From the NCBI GenBank assembly GCA_026397505.1, contig JAPLUR010000086.1, forward strand, positions 1 to 46,209: a DNA stretch of 46,209 bases, written 5' to 3'. The notes beneath the pieces were generated by a model. The model did not search any database, was not told the origin of the DNA, and saw only the letters and a list, made by a program, of their open reading frames with translations. Origin of the DNA: Candidatus Zixiibacteriota bacterium (lineage in GTDB: Bacteria > Zixibacteria > MSB-5A5 > GN15 > PGXB01). Positions within the stretch are counted from its first letter, which is position 1, and each line of letters opens with the position of its first letter. Position numbers and translations under genes: made by a program. Below are positions 17,919 to 25,913 of the stretch, in pieces.

Positions 17919-18872
17919 TCACTTTGATTTCATTGCCAGCGGGTGCGCCTCGGAAGTAGTACCGATTGCGGCCGCCTCACGGATATCATGTGCCAGAGCA
18001 ACCGAGGGGCGCGCCTCCTGCAGGCCGAACCCCCGCCCGGCCAGAGTCTCGCTATAAATGATGGTATGCAAATCGGTGAATCCTTCCGAAAATTCCACCT
18101 CTTCCCCATCAATGGTTATCGACCGATAGGTCCGCTTTCCCTTCTCTTTTACCGGCGCGGGAAGGTCCTCATTGTCGATGGAAAGAAACCATTTCACCCG
18201 GGCGTTTTTCAGTTCCAAGAACCCGGCCGTCTTGAGCGGATTGGCGACATGCACTTCGCTTCCAACCACGTCTCCAAACAGCCATATCAAAAGATCGAAG
18301 AAATGTATACCGATATTGGTGGCCAGGCCGCCGGAACGATCCGCCTGTCCTTTCCAGGAAACCAGATACCAGGGGCCGCGGGTCGTGATATAAGTCAGGC
18401 AAATGTCTTTCTGACGGGTGGATTTTTCTTTCTGAAGCTTTTCTTTCAGGGCTACCAGCGCCGGATGCACGCGCAATTGCAGTACCGTAAAGACCCGGTG
18501 GCCGCTTTCTTCCTCCAGTTCCTGAAGGGCATCGATATTCCAGGGGTTGAGGACAACCGGTTTTTCGCAGATGACATCGGCGCCGACACGCAGGGCAAAA
18601 CGGGCATGGGCATCATGAAGATAGTTCGGGGAGCAAATGCTGACATAATGAATCCGTTCTTCTTCTTTCTGGCGGCGAAGCCTTTCCACATGACGGTCGA
18701 ATCGCTCAAATTCGGTGAAAAAGCGAACATCCTTGAAATATCCATCCAGAATACCGACCGAATCGTTCGGATCAACCGCGGCAATGAGTCGGTTGCCGGT
18801 TTCTTTTATCGCTTTCAAATGGCGTGGAGCCACATATCCGGCCACCCCGGTCATGGCAAAATTTTTCGACAT
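17919..18872 (-). CDS. Gfo/Idh/MocA sugar-nucleotide dehydrogenase (WbpB/WlbA-like)
   Basis: The 317 residues start with an NAD-binding Rossmann fold (MTGVAGYVAPRHLKAI). The EKP motif (VICEKPVVLNPWN) carries the conserved lysine near residue 100. VSICSPNYLHDAHARFALR and VLQLRVHP resemble the WbpB/WlbA enzymes, which oxidise UDP-N-acetylglucosaminuronate at C3 in making 2,3-diamino-2,3-dideoxyuronates for surface polysaccharides. GGLATNIGIHFFDLLIWLFG holds the catalytic His region. No aminotransferase (WbpE) or acetyltransferase (WbpD) genes are adjacent, so the exact substrate is inference. Confidence 0.82.
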   Translation of the reverse strand: MSKNFAMTGVAGYVAPRHLKAIKETGNRLIAAVDPNDSVGILDGYFKDVRFFTEFERFDRHVERLRRQKEEERIHYVSICSPNYLHDAHARFALRVGADVICEKPVVLNPWNIDALQELEEESGHRVFTVLQLRVHPALVALKEKLQKEKSTRQKDICLTYITTRGPWYLVSWKGQADRSGGLATNIGIHFFDLLIWLFGDVVGSEVHVANPLKTAGFLELKNARVKWFLSIDNEDLPAPVKEKGKRTYRSITIDGEEVEFSEGFTDLHTIIYSETLAGRGFGLQEARPSVALAHDIREAAAIGTTSEAHPLAMKSK

Positions 18873-18946
18873 TCTATCTCCTTTAGAGCCACAGACAAGA
18901 AACTCTCATTCTGCTGTCGCCGCTGTCAGGTTCCCTTTAAAATAAT

Positions 18947-18975
18947 AATATGTCGGAACCGACTCAATATGTCAA
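18947..18975 (-). promoter_or_regulatory. Promoter of the sugar-nucleotide dehydrogenase gene
   Basis: On the minus strand TTGACA (18975-18970), a 17-bp spacer and CATATT (18952-18947), about 75 bp before the start codon. Confidence 0.55.
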
Positions 18976-19100
18976 GTATTGTCAGGGGTTGTCCTTATCT
19001 TAAAGTAAGACAGTAATTTCGCTTATTCGGTTCGGGAAAGGAGCATGCGGCTCTGTGGAGGCAAGGCAATAGATAAGATTGTGCAGGGTAACAATTTCTC

Positions 19101-19129
19101 TTGACAAAAGGATTGGTCATTGCTATATT
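19101..19129 (+). promoter_or_regulatory. Strong sigma-70-like promoter of the small secreted protein gene
   Basis: TTGACA (19101-19106), a 17-bp spacer and TATATT (19124-19129), about 115 bp before the ATG at 19244. Confidence 0.7.
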
Positions 19130-19243
19130 TTTATTGAGATAGGATCCTGACCTCCTTATCCGCCTTACCTTCACCATCCGTACTTTTGATAGGAATATGA
19201 TAAATATCCAAATAGCTGTTTCTTTAACCAAGGAGTTGGTAAA

Positions 19244-19609
19244 ATGAAAAAGAGAAAATTGTGCGCAATTCTGGTGTTTTTTGTGGCCTTAGCCATGATG
19301 ACATCGGCCTTCGCCTACGTCAATCCGATCAGGAACGAAATGGGCGTGAATGAGGGAAGTGATGAGCATCCCTGGGGCGGCGAGGTTTACCAGCCGGGCG
19401 GCGGCGGGACCAGCAGCATTTTCATAATCCAGATTGGAAATCCACTGTCGTTGATGAACTTCTTCCAGATTCTCCCTTATTTGAATACCCGGAACGATAT
19501 CCCCCTGGTTCGGGGCAACGGCGGTTTATCGCGAACTTATCGGCTGCCTTCCGAGCCGAATCCCTCAAACTCAGCAGTCAACCAGGCAACCACGTATAGA
19601 GGAAACTAA
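19244..19609 (+). CDS. Small secreted protein of unknown function
   Basis: The 121-residue protein has a clean signal peptide (residues 1-24, ending SAFAY). The mature part is about 97 residues, rich in Gly, Pro and Asn (YQPGGGGTSSI, SEPNPSNSAV), with one hydrophobic middle stretch. It has no cysteine after the signal and no family I recognise. AAGGAG precedes the ATG, and a strong promoter lies upstream. Its stop is separated by a single base from the start of a large TPR/sigma-54 activator gene, so the two must be co-transcribed. A secreted cargo whose level is tied to its regulator, or an exported signal, is possible but speculative. Confidence 0.75.
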   Translation: MKKRKLCAILVFFVALAMMTSAFAYVNPIRNEMGVNEGSDEHPWGGEVYQPGGGGTSSIFIIQIGNPLSLMNFFQILPYLNTRNDIPLVRGNGGLSRTYRLPSEPNPSNSAVNQATTYRGN

Positions 19610-19610
19610 G

Positions 19611-21854
19611 ATGAGTCAGATCTTTACCGCAGACCTGGATTACCGCTTGAGCTGTCGGAAATACCTGATGAACCTAATTGACCGCAATGACCATAAGGAA
19701 GCGGTCAGGTATTTCGAATCGATCCAGAACGCCTGGAAAGATCAGTCCGACCTCGAGAGCGGAATCCTGATGCGTCTCGGTGCTAAAGCTTATGGCTCAT
19801 CCCGTGATTATTCCAAAGCCCTTCCCATGATCAGAATCTCCATCAACATCATTTCGCGCAATGTCAGCGATGGCGCCGAATTGGGCGAATGTTTTATGGT
19901 TCTGGGAGTCATCTTAAGGGAAATGGGGCAATACGGGGAAGCCGAAAAAGCTTTCCGTGACGCTGAATCAATATTCCGCAGAAATGATGATATTGCCCGT
20001 TCCGGCGATGCCCTCAACCTCCTGGCCGGTATCCTCTTCCGCAAGGGCGACCTTGATGCTTCGCTGGGATACCTTCTGGAAGCCGTTGAAGCCGCCCGGA
20101 AGGAAAATGACAAAAGAAAACTGGCCTATCTGTTTGGCAATATCGGCCGTGTATATACTTTCCTGGGCAAGCTCGACGCCGCTCGGGAAAATGTGCGGCT
20201 CAATATTGAATTGTCCGCCGAGTTCAACGATGCCGTCGAATTGGCCCGGGCGTACCTTTCGCTGGGATATATCTTTATCCGGCAGTATCGTTTCGATGAT
20301 GCTCAGGAGGCACTGGAACAGGCGCTCGGTCATATCGACCGCAATAAGCTGGATAAAGAGCGAGCCATTTATCTGACCTACACCGGCGAATTGGCCCTCC
20401 GTTCCGGACAGTACGAAGCCGCCGAGCAGATGCTGACTGATGCCGCCACACTTGGCCGGAAAGTGGCCGCCGATTCGCTTCTGCCGGCCCGGCCGCTCCG
20501 TCTCATGGCCGAGCTGACCGCCGCCCAGGGAAACTACCGCAAAGCCCTGACTCTGGCCAACCAGACCATGCTTCTCATGAAGAGACTCGATGATGCCATC
20601 GAAATCGGCGCCCTGCACCGCCTTATCGCTCTTTGCTTCGACCGGATGGGACAGAAGCAGAAAGCGATCGAGGCTTATGGCCATTCGCTGGATATTCTCG
20701 AGGAACATAAGTCCAAACCTGAGCTCGCCGAAACGCTCGACGCGATGGGGCAATCGGCGCTCTATGATGCCGGCCGAAGGACTATGTACCTCTGCCGCGC
20801 CGAGGAACTTTACGGCAGCTGCGGCATGGACACCCGGGTTATCGAGATGCAGAGACAAATCAGCGAAATCGAAATCGGTACCGACCGCGCCGCAACCAAG
20901 ACTGAGGCGGCCAAATCCTCTGAGACTGATTTCCCTACCCGGAATCGGCGCATGGCCAAAATAATCTCCCAGCTGTACCTTCTCAGAAATTCCGATCTCC
21001 CCATTCTGCTCACCGGCGAGACCGGAACGGGCAAAGATTACATGGCCCGCTATTTCCATTCCATTTCGCGCCCCGGAAGGCCGTATCTGGCCATAAACTG
21101 CGCCGCTATGCCCGAGAACCTGATTGAATCGGAGCTTTTCGGTTACAAAAAAGGAGCTTTTACCGGAGCCGACCAGGATAAGAAGGGATTATTCCTGGCG
21201 GCCAATAATGGCGTCCTCTTGCTTGATGAAATAGGCGAACTCCCGCTTGGCCTTCAGGCAAAACTCCTGAGTGTTCTGGAGAATAAGAAGCTCCGTCCGC
21301 TCGGTACCTCAGAGGAAGTGCCAATCAATGTCATTGTCGTGGCGGCCACCAATCGTGATCTGTACGAAATGGTCAAAAATGGGCAGTTCCGCCTCGACCT
21401 CTATTACCGGCTGGCCGGTATAACTTTTGAATTGCCGCCGCTACGCGAGCGGAAAGAGGACATACCCGGTCTTCTGGAATTATTCATGTCCAGAGCCGGC
21501 CTTCTTTTGGAAGGCGAGAAACCGAATCCCGAACTGGTCAAACAGTTTATCAGCTTCGACTGGCCGGGAAATATTCGCCAGCTGGAAAACAAAGTCAAAC
21601 AGCTGTCGGTTCTTTCATCCCTGGCCCGCGACGGCTCCATCACCGAGCTGGCTCGAACCTTCTTCGAAGAGAAACGTGATGAAAAGACCAATTCCCTCTT
21701 CGAGCAGGTAGAGCAATTCGAAAAGAGGTTGCTGGTCGAGGCCTTGATTGCCGCCGGCGGAAACAAATCCGAGGCGGCGCGGATCCTTTCCATCCACGAA
21801 TCGACCCTGCGGGCGAAACTGAAACGGTACTCGCTCGAGACCATGGTCAATTAG
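19611..21854 (+). CDS. TPR-containing sigma-54-interacting transcriptional activator
   Basis: The 747 residues fall into three parts. Residues about 1-420 are tetratricopeptide repeats (GECFMVLGVILREMGQYGEA, YLFGNIGRVYTFLGKLDAA and others), probably the sensory or peptide-binding part. Residues about 440-670 are the AAA+ domain with Walker A LLTGETGTGKDY near 465, the sigma-54 contact loop GAFTGA near 514 and Walker B GVLLLDEIGEL. The C-terminus is a Fis-like HTH (NKSEAARILSIHESTLRAKL). It has no receiver or GAF domain, so input is not classical phosphorylation. It starts one base after the small secreted protein gene and ends at a strong terminator. Confidence 0.92.
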   Translation: MSQIFTADLDYRLSCRKYLMNLIDRNDHKEAVRYFESIQNAWKDQSDLESGILMRLGAKAYGSSRDYSKALPMIRISINIISRNVSDGAELGECFMVLGVILREMGQYGEAEKAFRDAESIFRRNDDIARSGDALNLLAGILFRKGDLDASLGYLLEAVEAARKENDKRKLAYLFGNIGRVYTFLGKLDAARENVRLNIELSAEFNDAVELARAYLSLGYIFIRQYRFDDAQEALEQALGHIDRNKLDKERAIYLTYTGELALRSGQYEAAEQMLTDAATLGRKVAADSLLPARPLRLMAELTAAQGNYRKALTLANQTMLLMKRLDDAIEIGALHRLIALCFDRMGQKQKAIEAYGHSLDILEEHKSKPELAETLDAMGQSALYDAGRRTMYLCRAEELYGSCGMDTRVIEMQRQISEIEIGTDRAATKTEAAKSSETDFPTRNRRMAKIISQLYLLRNSDLPILLTGETGTGKDYMARYFHSISRPGRPYLAINCAAMPENLIESELFGYKKGAFTGADQDKKGLFLAANNGVLLLDEIGELPLGLQAKLLSVLENKKLRPLGTSEEVPINVIVVAATNRDLYEMVKNGQFRLDLYYRLAGITFELPPLRERKEDIPGLLELFMSRAGLLLEGEKPNPELVKQFISFDWPGNIRQLENKVKQLSVLSSLARDGSITELARTFFEEKRDEKTNSLFEQVEQFEKRLLVEALIAAGGNKSEAARILSIHESTLRAKLKRYSLETMVN

Positions 21855-21875
21855 GACCCGCAACTTGTTATCTTG

Positions 21876-21901
21876 GAGGCGGCATCAAGCGATGCCGCCT
21901 C
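21876..21901 (+). terminator. Rho-independent terminator of the TPR/sigma-54 operon
   Basis: A perfect 11-bp stem GAGGCGGCATC/GATGCCGCCTC with loop AAGC is followed by TTTACTATTT, 22 bp after the stop codon. Confidence 0.88.
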
Positions 21902-21963
21902 TTTACTATTTCAGCAAACCCGCACCACTGGCCCGAATCCTGGGATGTAAAGAAATTTAATCC

Positions 21964-21992
21964 TTGACAAGGATGGTCTATAATGGTAAATT
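21964..21992 (+). promoter_or_regulatory. Promoter of the dockerin/cytochrome cluster
   Basis: TTGACA (21964-21969), a 17-bp spacer and TAAATT (21987-21992), followed by AGGAGG and ATG at 22032. A TATAAT at 21979-21984 is too close to this -35 to pair with it. Confidence 0.55.
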
Positions 21993-22031
21993 ATTATCAA
22001 TAATATTATCATTCTTGTTTCAGGAGGTCGT

Positions 22032-22808
22032 ATGACCCAGCTTAAACGAAAAAGATATTTTATCGGATTCCTCGTTTTTGGGGTGATCGTGCTTCTGCCT
22101 ATTCTGGTTGCCGGTTATTCTGCGGGCCCGCCCGATGCCCATACCGGCGCCCCCAGTGAGACCACCTGTCGTGACTGCCACGGCACCGCTGTCGGAACCG
22201 GCAGCCTGACCATAATCGGCGTTCCGGCACAATACAACTTGCGCCAGACTTATACTCTTACTGCCACAATCCAGAATGCCGCACAGAAACGTTGGGGTTT
22301 TGAGTTGACCGCAGTCGATGCGGCCGCAAAAGGTGCGGGTCAATTCACTTCGACTGACATCGTCAACACGCAGCTTTCGGATAACGCGGCTCCGGCCCGC
22401 GATTACGTGAAACAAACCACAACCGGTACTTTCAACAACACACTTGACGGCCCGGTCAGCTGGAATTTCGACTGGAAAGCCCCGGCGGTAAGTGTTCACA
22501 CTATTACTTTCTATGTCGCCGGCAATGCCGCCAATGGGAATTTTACTACCACGGGGGATTTCATTTATACAACTTCCGTGGCCGCCGCCTCGGCCAGCTG
22601 CTGCGATCTTCCCGGTGATGCCAACAATAACGGTCTGGTCAATATTCAGGATGTGACATATATGATAAAATTCTTATATCAGGCAGGTCCGCCGCCGCCT
22701 TGTCTTGATGAGGCTAATGTCAATGGATTTAATCCGCTAAACATCCAGGATGTAACATACCTGATCAAATTTCTCTATCAGGCTGGAACGCCGCCTGTTT
22801 GCCCGTAA
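22032..22808 (+). CDS. Secreted CxxCH protein with Reeler-like domain and type I dockerin
   Basis: The 258 residues begin with a signal peptide or anchor. AGPPDAHTGAPSETTCRDCH follows and includes a CxxCH heme-attachment motif. The RWGFELTAVDAAAKGAGQF region matches the choice-of-anchor V / Reeler-like secreted domain. The last 60 residues are two dockerin repeats (GDANNNGLVNIQDVTYMIKF and ANVNGFNPLNIQDVTYLIKF), Ca-binding F-hand motifs that dock to cohesins in cellulosomes; in many non-cellulolytic bacteria they end secreted proteins of unknown assembly. It is the first gene of a plus-strand run (22032-24908) of secreted proteins. Confidence 0.82.
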   Translation: MTQLKRKRYFIGFLVFGVIVLLPILVAGYSAGPPDAHTGAPSETTCRDCHGTAVGTGSLTIIGVPAQYNLRQTYTLTATIQNAAQKRWGFELTAVDAAAKGAGQFTSTDIVNTQLSDNAAPARDYVKQTTTGTFNNTLDGPVSWNFDWKAPAVSVHTITFYVAGNAANGNFTTTGDFIYTTSVAAASASCCDLPGDANNNGLVNIQDVTYMIKFLYQAGPPPPCLDEANVNGFNPLNIQDVTYLIKFLYQAGTPPVCP

Positions 22809-22856
22809 CTGCCGTAGTTTTCAGACGGGGAGGGGAGAAATTGTCAAATTCATCCC

Positions 22857-22875
22857 CGCCCATAATTTATGGGCG
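22857..22875 (+). terminator. Hairpin after the dockerin gene
   Basis: An 8-bp stem CGCCCATA/TATGGGCG with a 3-nt loop lies 49 bp after the stop. A T-rich run follows only about 20 bp later, so it may attenuate rather than terminate. Confidence 0.4.
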
Positions 22876-22989
22876 AGCTGCCGGAAACATATTTATTTTT
22901 TTTAATTGTAAACGTATATATTGTCAGTCTATTTTGGCACCTAATCCGGGCGTTGCCCCGGCCATAATATTAAGTTCAGGAGGTCCCGA

Positions 22990-23427
22990 ATGCCTGTGAG
23001 AACGAAACTCTTCTACTTGATAATGACGCTGCTGGTCCTGGCCGGTCTTGGTTGCGGAGGCAATAATTTTGTGATCAATCCGAGGGGCTCATCCACCAAA
23101 GAAAACCCGTCATTTTCGCAAGACATTCAAAAGATTTTTGACAACCGCGGCTGTACCACGGCCGGATGTCATGATGTCGGCAGCCATCTGTTGGGCCTGA
23201 TTCTCACTCCCGATAGCTCCTACCTCAAATTAGTAAATGTCACCTCTTCCGAAAATGCGGCCAAAAAGCTGGTCATGCCGAGCGATACGGCGCAGAGTTA
23301 TCTGGTCGACAAAGTTTCCGGCACCCAATCGACGGGGGACAGGATGCCTCTCGGGCAACCCCCTTTGACCAACATCGAAATTCAGAATATCAAGAACTGG
23401 ATCTCGAAAGGGGCCCTGAACAATTAA
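22990..23427 (+). CDS. Cytochrome c-like lipoprotein with CX4CH motif
   Basis: The 145-residue lipoprotein has a signal ending at VLAGLGCGG. The motif RGCTTAGCHDVGSH has CX4CH spacing, as in a family of short secreted cytochrome-like domains that also carry MPLGQPPLTNIEIQNIKNWI near the C-terminus. Heme attachment at CX4CH is plausible but not proven here. CAGGAGG precedes the ATG. It lies between a CxxCH/dockerin protein and a YceI protein and may take part in periplasmic electron transfer. Confidence 0.75.
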   Translation: MPVRTKLFYLIMTLLVLAGLGCGGNNFVINPRGSSTKENPSFSQDIQKIFDNRGCTTAGCHDVGSHLLGLILTPDSSYLKLVNVTSSENAAKKLVMPSDTAQSYLVDKVSGTQSTGDRMPLGQPPLTNIEIQNIKNWISKGALNN

Positions 23428-23445
23428 TCAGGCTGGTAAACAATC

Positions 23446-24039
23446 ATGAAAAAGCTTCTCCTGACAATAACGTCGCTCCTTCTGGTCTTCGGTTTTGCGC
23501 CAGCCGAGGAGTGTCACATTGACAAGACCCGGAAGAACCTGGTCAAATTCATATCACACGCTACGCTGGATAATTTCGAAGGAGTGACCGACCGCATCGA
23601 TGGTTATGTCATAGCCGAAGGGGAAGGACTTAAGGAAGGGCAGAATTGCGACAAGAGCGAACTCTATTTCGAGGTGGCGCTGGAGGGCCTCGATACCGGA
23701 ATCGGACTGCGCAACCGCCATATGCGCGAAAACTATCTCGAAACAAGCAAATTTCCCTATACCCATTTTGCCGGGAAACTGGACAAAGTGGAAAAGGGAC
23801 CCCAGGGCGGTTTTTTGATCACGGCCTCGGGCAAGTTCTATATCCACGGGATAGAGAAACCGCTGACCATCACCGCCAGTGTGACTCCTCAGAGTCCCCT
23901 GTACCATATTACCACCGAATTCCAGGTCAAGCTGTCCGATTTCAATATTAAAATTCCCTCTTTGATGTTCATGAAGCTAAGCGATACGCAGATTGTTCGC
24001 CTGGATTTTTATGTTAAGACAATGGAAAATAAAAAATAG
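23446..24039 (+). CDS. YceI-family periplasmic lipid-binding protein
   Basis: The 197-residue product has a signal peptide (1-20) and the YceI lipocalin-like barrel: HIDKTRKNLVKFISHATLD at the N-terminus, RNRHMRENYLETSKFPYTHF in the middle and ITASGKFYIHGIEKPLTI toward the end. Members bind polyisoprenoids or quinone-like lipids and often sit beside cytochromes. It lies 18 bp after the CX4CH lipoprotein and 8 bp before the DUF5777 gene, clearly in one operon. Confidence 0.88.
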   Translation: MKKLLLTITSLLLVFGFAPAEECHIDKTRKNLVKFISHATLDNFEGVTDRIDGYVIAEGEGLKEGQNCDKSELYFEVALEGLDTGIGLRNRHMRENYLETSKFPYTHFAGKLDKVEKGPQGGFLITASGKFYIHGIEKPLTITASVTPQSPLYHITTEFQVKLSDFNIKIPSLMFMKLSDTQIVRLDFYVKTMENKK

Positions 24040-24047
24040 GAGGCGTT

Positions 24048-24908
24048 GTGAAGCATATCATTATTGCGTTGGCCATTTTCCTTCTACTGGCACCGTTGGG
24101 CAGTGCGCAGACCGAGCAAAGCCACTGGACACGGACCGAGGCGCCGGTTAAACTTGACCTGGAGCTTTTCCGCTCCAGTCATTTGGTCAGCCTTCCAACC
24201 ACCGAGACTCTGCAAAAAGGTGACCTGGAGTTTGAAATATCGCATCGTTTTTCACCGCCGGTTTCAAAAGGTTCCAATTATCTCTGGGGGCTCGATGGCC
24301 CGATCAACATGCGCCTCGCGCTGGGATATGCCCTGACCAATAAAATGGTACTCACCGCCGCTATCAGCAACGCCGAGGACAACAACGACTGGCGTATTAA
24401 ATACAAACTGCTGCAGCTTAGAAGCGCCGATTTCCCGATTGTCGTTGCCCTGCAGGCGGGCGCCGCCTGGAACCGCGAGGTTTATGTCGAAGGGCGAAGC
24501 ACCGGCGATTCCCGCAACTTCCAGTACTACGGCCAGATGATAATCAACACCATGATAAAGAAAAATTTCGGCATCGGGCTGGTGCCGTCGTATTTGCAGA
24601 ACAGCGATATATACAGCACCGACACCAGGCATTCGGTAATTATCGGGACTTATCTGGAGTATTATTTGAACTCGATTGTGGGGGTGCTGGCCGAGTGGTC
24701 GCCGGTAGTGGACGGCTATCACCGGAAATATACGCCCGCCGCATTCGGAGTGGAGTTCAACACCGGCGGGCATTTTTTCAAAATCGTCCTGACCAACAGT
24801 ATCTGGCTCAATCCCTCGCAGTACCTGGCCGGAACCGATTACGAATTCAGGAGCAGCGAATGGCGGCTGGGGTTCAATATCACGCGACTGTTGCGATTCA
24901 AAAAATAG
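24048..24908 (+). CDS. DUF5777-like outer-membrane beta-barrel protein
   Basis: The 286-residue product has a signal peptide ending GSAQT. Alternating beta-strand patterns follow (DLEFEISHRFSPPVSKGSN, MRLALGYALTNKMVLTAAIS, GTYLEYYLNSIVGVLAEWS), with the overall look of DUF5777 barrels that often accompany YceI and cytochrome-like proteins. The GTG start has AGGAGG upstream. It is the last gene of the operon and ends in a shared bidirectional terminator (24904-24934). It may be the outer-membrane component of the cluster. The function is not known. Confidence 0.75.
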   Translation: MKHIIIALAIFLLLAPLGSAQTEQSHWTRTEAPVKLDLELFRSSHLVSLPTTETLQKGDLEFEISHRFSPPVSKGSNYLWGLDGPINMRLALGYALTNKMVLTAAISNAEDNNDWRIKYKLLQLRSADFPIVVALQAGAAWNREVYVEGRSTGDSRNFQYYGQMIINTMIKKNFGIGLVPSYLQNSDIYSTDTRHSVIIGTYLEYYLNSIVGVLAEWSPVVDGYHRKYTPAAFGVEFNTGGHFFKIVLTNSIWLNPSQYLAGTDYEFRSSEWRLGFNITRLLRFKK

Positions 24909-24934
24909 GGGTTTGATTCATCAGACCCCCTATT
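24904..24934. terminator. Bidirectional terminator between DUF5777 and methyltransferase genes
   Basis: AATAGGGG pairs with CCCCTATT around a partly paired loop, followed by CCTTTTT on the plus strand and preceded by an A run that gives a T run on the minus strand. It overlaps both stop codons of the convergent genes. Confidence 0.8.
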
Positions 24935-25724
24935 CCTTTTTCCCCGCAATGAGAAGACTGAGCGGCAGGCGCATGGCTGTCTTCTCCATATATTCATAAC
25001 AAACCGATATATCATGCTCGTATTCCTCAAAGCGGACAATCCGCAGCCTGTTCCTCAGAAAGCCGTTGATAATATCCGAAAGCTTATGCGCAAAGTTGTA
25101 ATTAACGGTGCCATTGTACGGTGTCAGTCCGTAATAATCGAGACTGCCATAGTCTTCCCATGGATCATCCTTAAAATATGACTCTCTTACTTTAAGCGGA
25201 TCATCTTTCTTGTCACAATCGAACATATGCAGAAAGGGGTGTGTATCATAAATCAGCATGATTCCCTCCTTGCGGAGAAGGCGGGCGGCTCTTTCCATGA
25301 AACAGGCCAGATCCGGAAGCCAGGTCAGAAAACCTATGGACATATAGATCAGGTCGAAGGAGTCGTTGTATTTGTCCGGAATATCATAGATATCGGTGCG
25401 GACAAATTCGCAATCGGCTTTGGCATGGGCGGCCAGTTGACGCGCCTCCTCTATGACGGCATCGCAAATATCAAACCCGACACACTTTCGCCCACCCATA
25501 TTTTTCAGCGAAACCAGCTCCCGGCCGTTGTTGCACCCCGGCTGCGCGATATCCCGGCCCGCGACATCCATTTCATTCAATACTCCGGTCACGACCGCAT
25601 CGAGGCAGGAATATCCCGGCCGCGCAAATGCTCTGTACCATTCATCTCTCTTGGCTCTCATATGATATGGGGTAGCCTCATTCCAGGCAACCCGGTTGGC
25701 CTCGGTGTATTTCTTAATCTCCAT
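24930..25724 (-). CDS. Class I SAM-dependent methyltransferase
   Basis: From ATG 25724 (GGGAG about 7 nt upstream) the product has 264 residues. The SAM-binding motif I is DIAQPGCNNGRELVSL near residue 60. KCVGFDICDAVIEEAR is motif II with the acidic residue, and FDLIYMSIGFLTWLPDL is the motif IV region. The substrate is unknown. It is a single gene with its own promoter (25774-25801), convergent to the DUF5777 operon. The frame stays open far upstream (to 26768), but that part is antisense to the AAA+ gene and is not believed to be translated. Confidence 0.85.
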   Translation of the reverse strand: MEIKKYTEANRVAWNEATPYHMRAKRDEWYRAFARPGYSCLDAVVTGVLNEMDVAGRDIAQPGCNNGRELVSLKNMGGRKCVGFDICDAVIEEARQLAAHAKADCEFVRTDIYDIPDKYNDSFDLIYMSIGFLTWLPDLACFMERAARLLRKEGIMLIYDTHPFLHMFDCDKKDDPLKVRESYFKDDPWEDYGSLDYYGLTPYNGTVNYNFAHKLSDIINGFLRNRLRIVRFEEYEHDISVCYEYMEKTAMRLPLSLLIAGKKE

Positions 25725-25773
25725 CTGTGACTCCCATCTGAAATTCGACTCGAACTCTGAATATATTATGGCA

Positions 25774-25801
25774 ATTATATTAATCCGGGAGGGCAAGTCA
25801 A
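25774..25801 (-). promoter_or_regulatory. Promoter of the methyltransferase gene
   Basis: On the minus strand TTGACT (25801-25796), a 16-bp spacer and TATAAT (25779-25774), about 50 bp before ATG 25724. Confidence 0.6.
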
Positions 25802-25913
25802 TCGAAATCATATAGATACCTCGCTTCAGGTCAAAGCGGCCGCCAATGAACTTTAAGGGGTAAACCGTTGTTTCATTCCATACGTATAATTTGAAAATGA
25901 CCGAAAGGAATAT

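Larger units (their letters stand above)
18873..19243. other. Divergent intergenic region with two promoters
   Basis: This 371-bp stretch without a gene holds promoters facing both ways (18947-18975 minus, 19101-19129 plus) and a leader of about 105 nt in front of the small secreted protein gene. I see no RNA gene. Confidence 0.5.
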
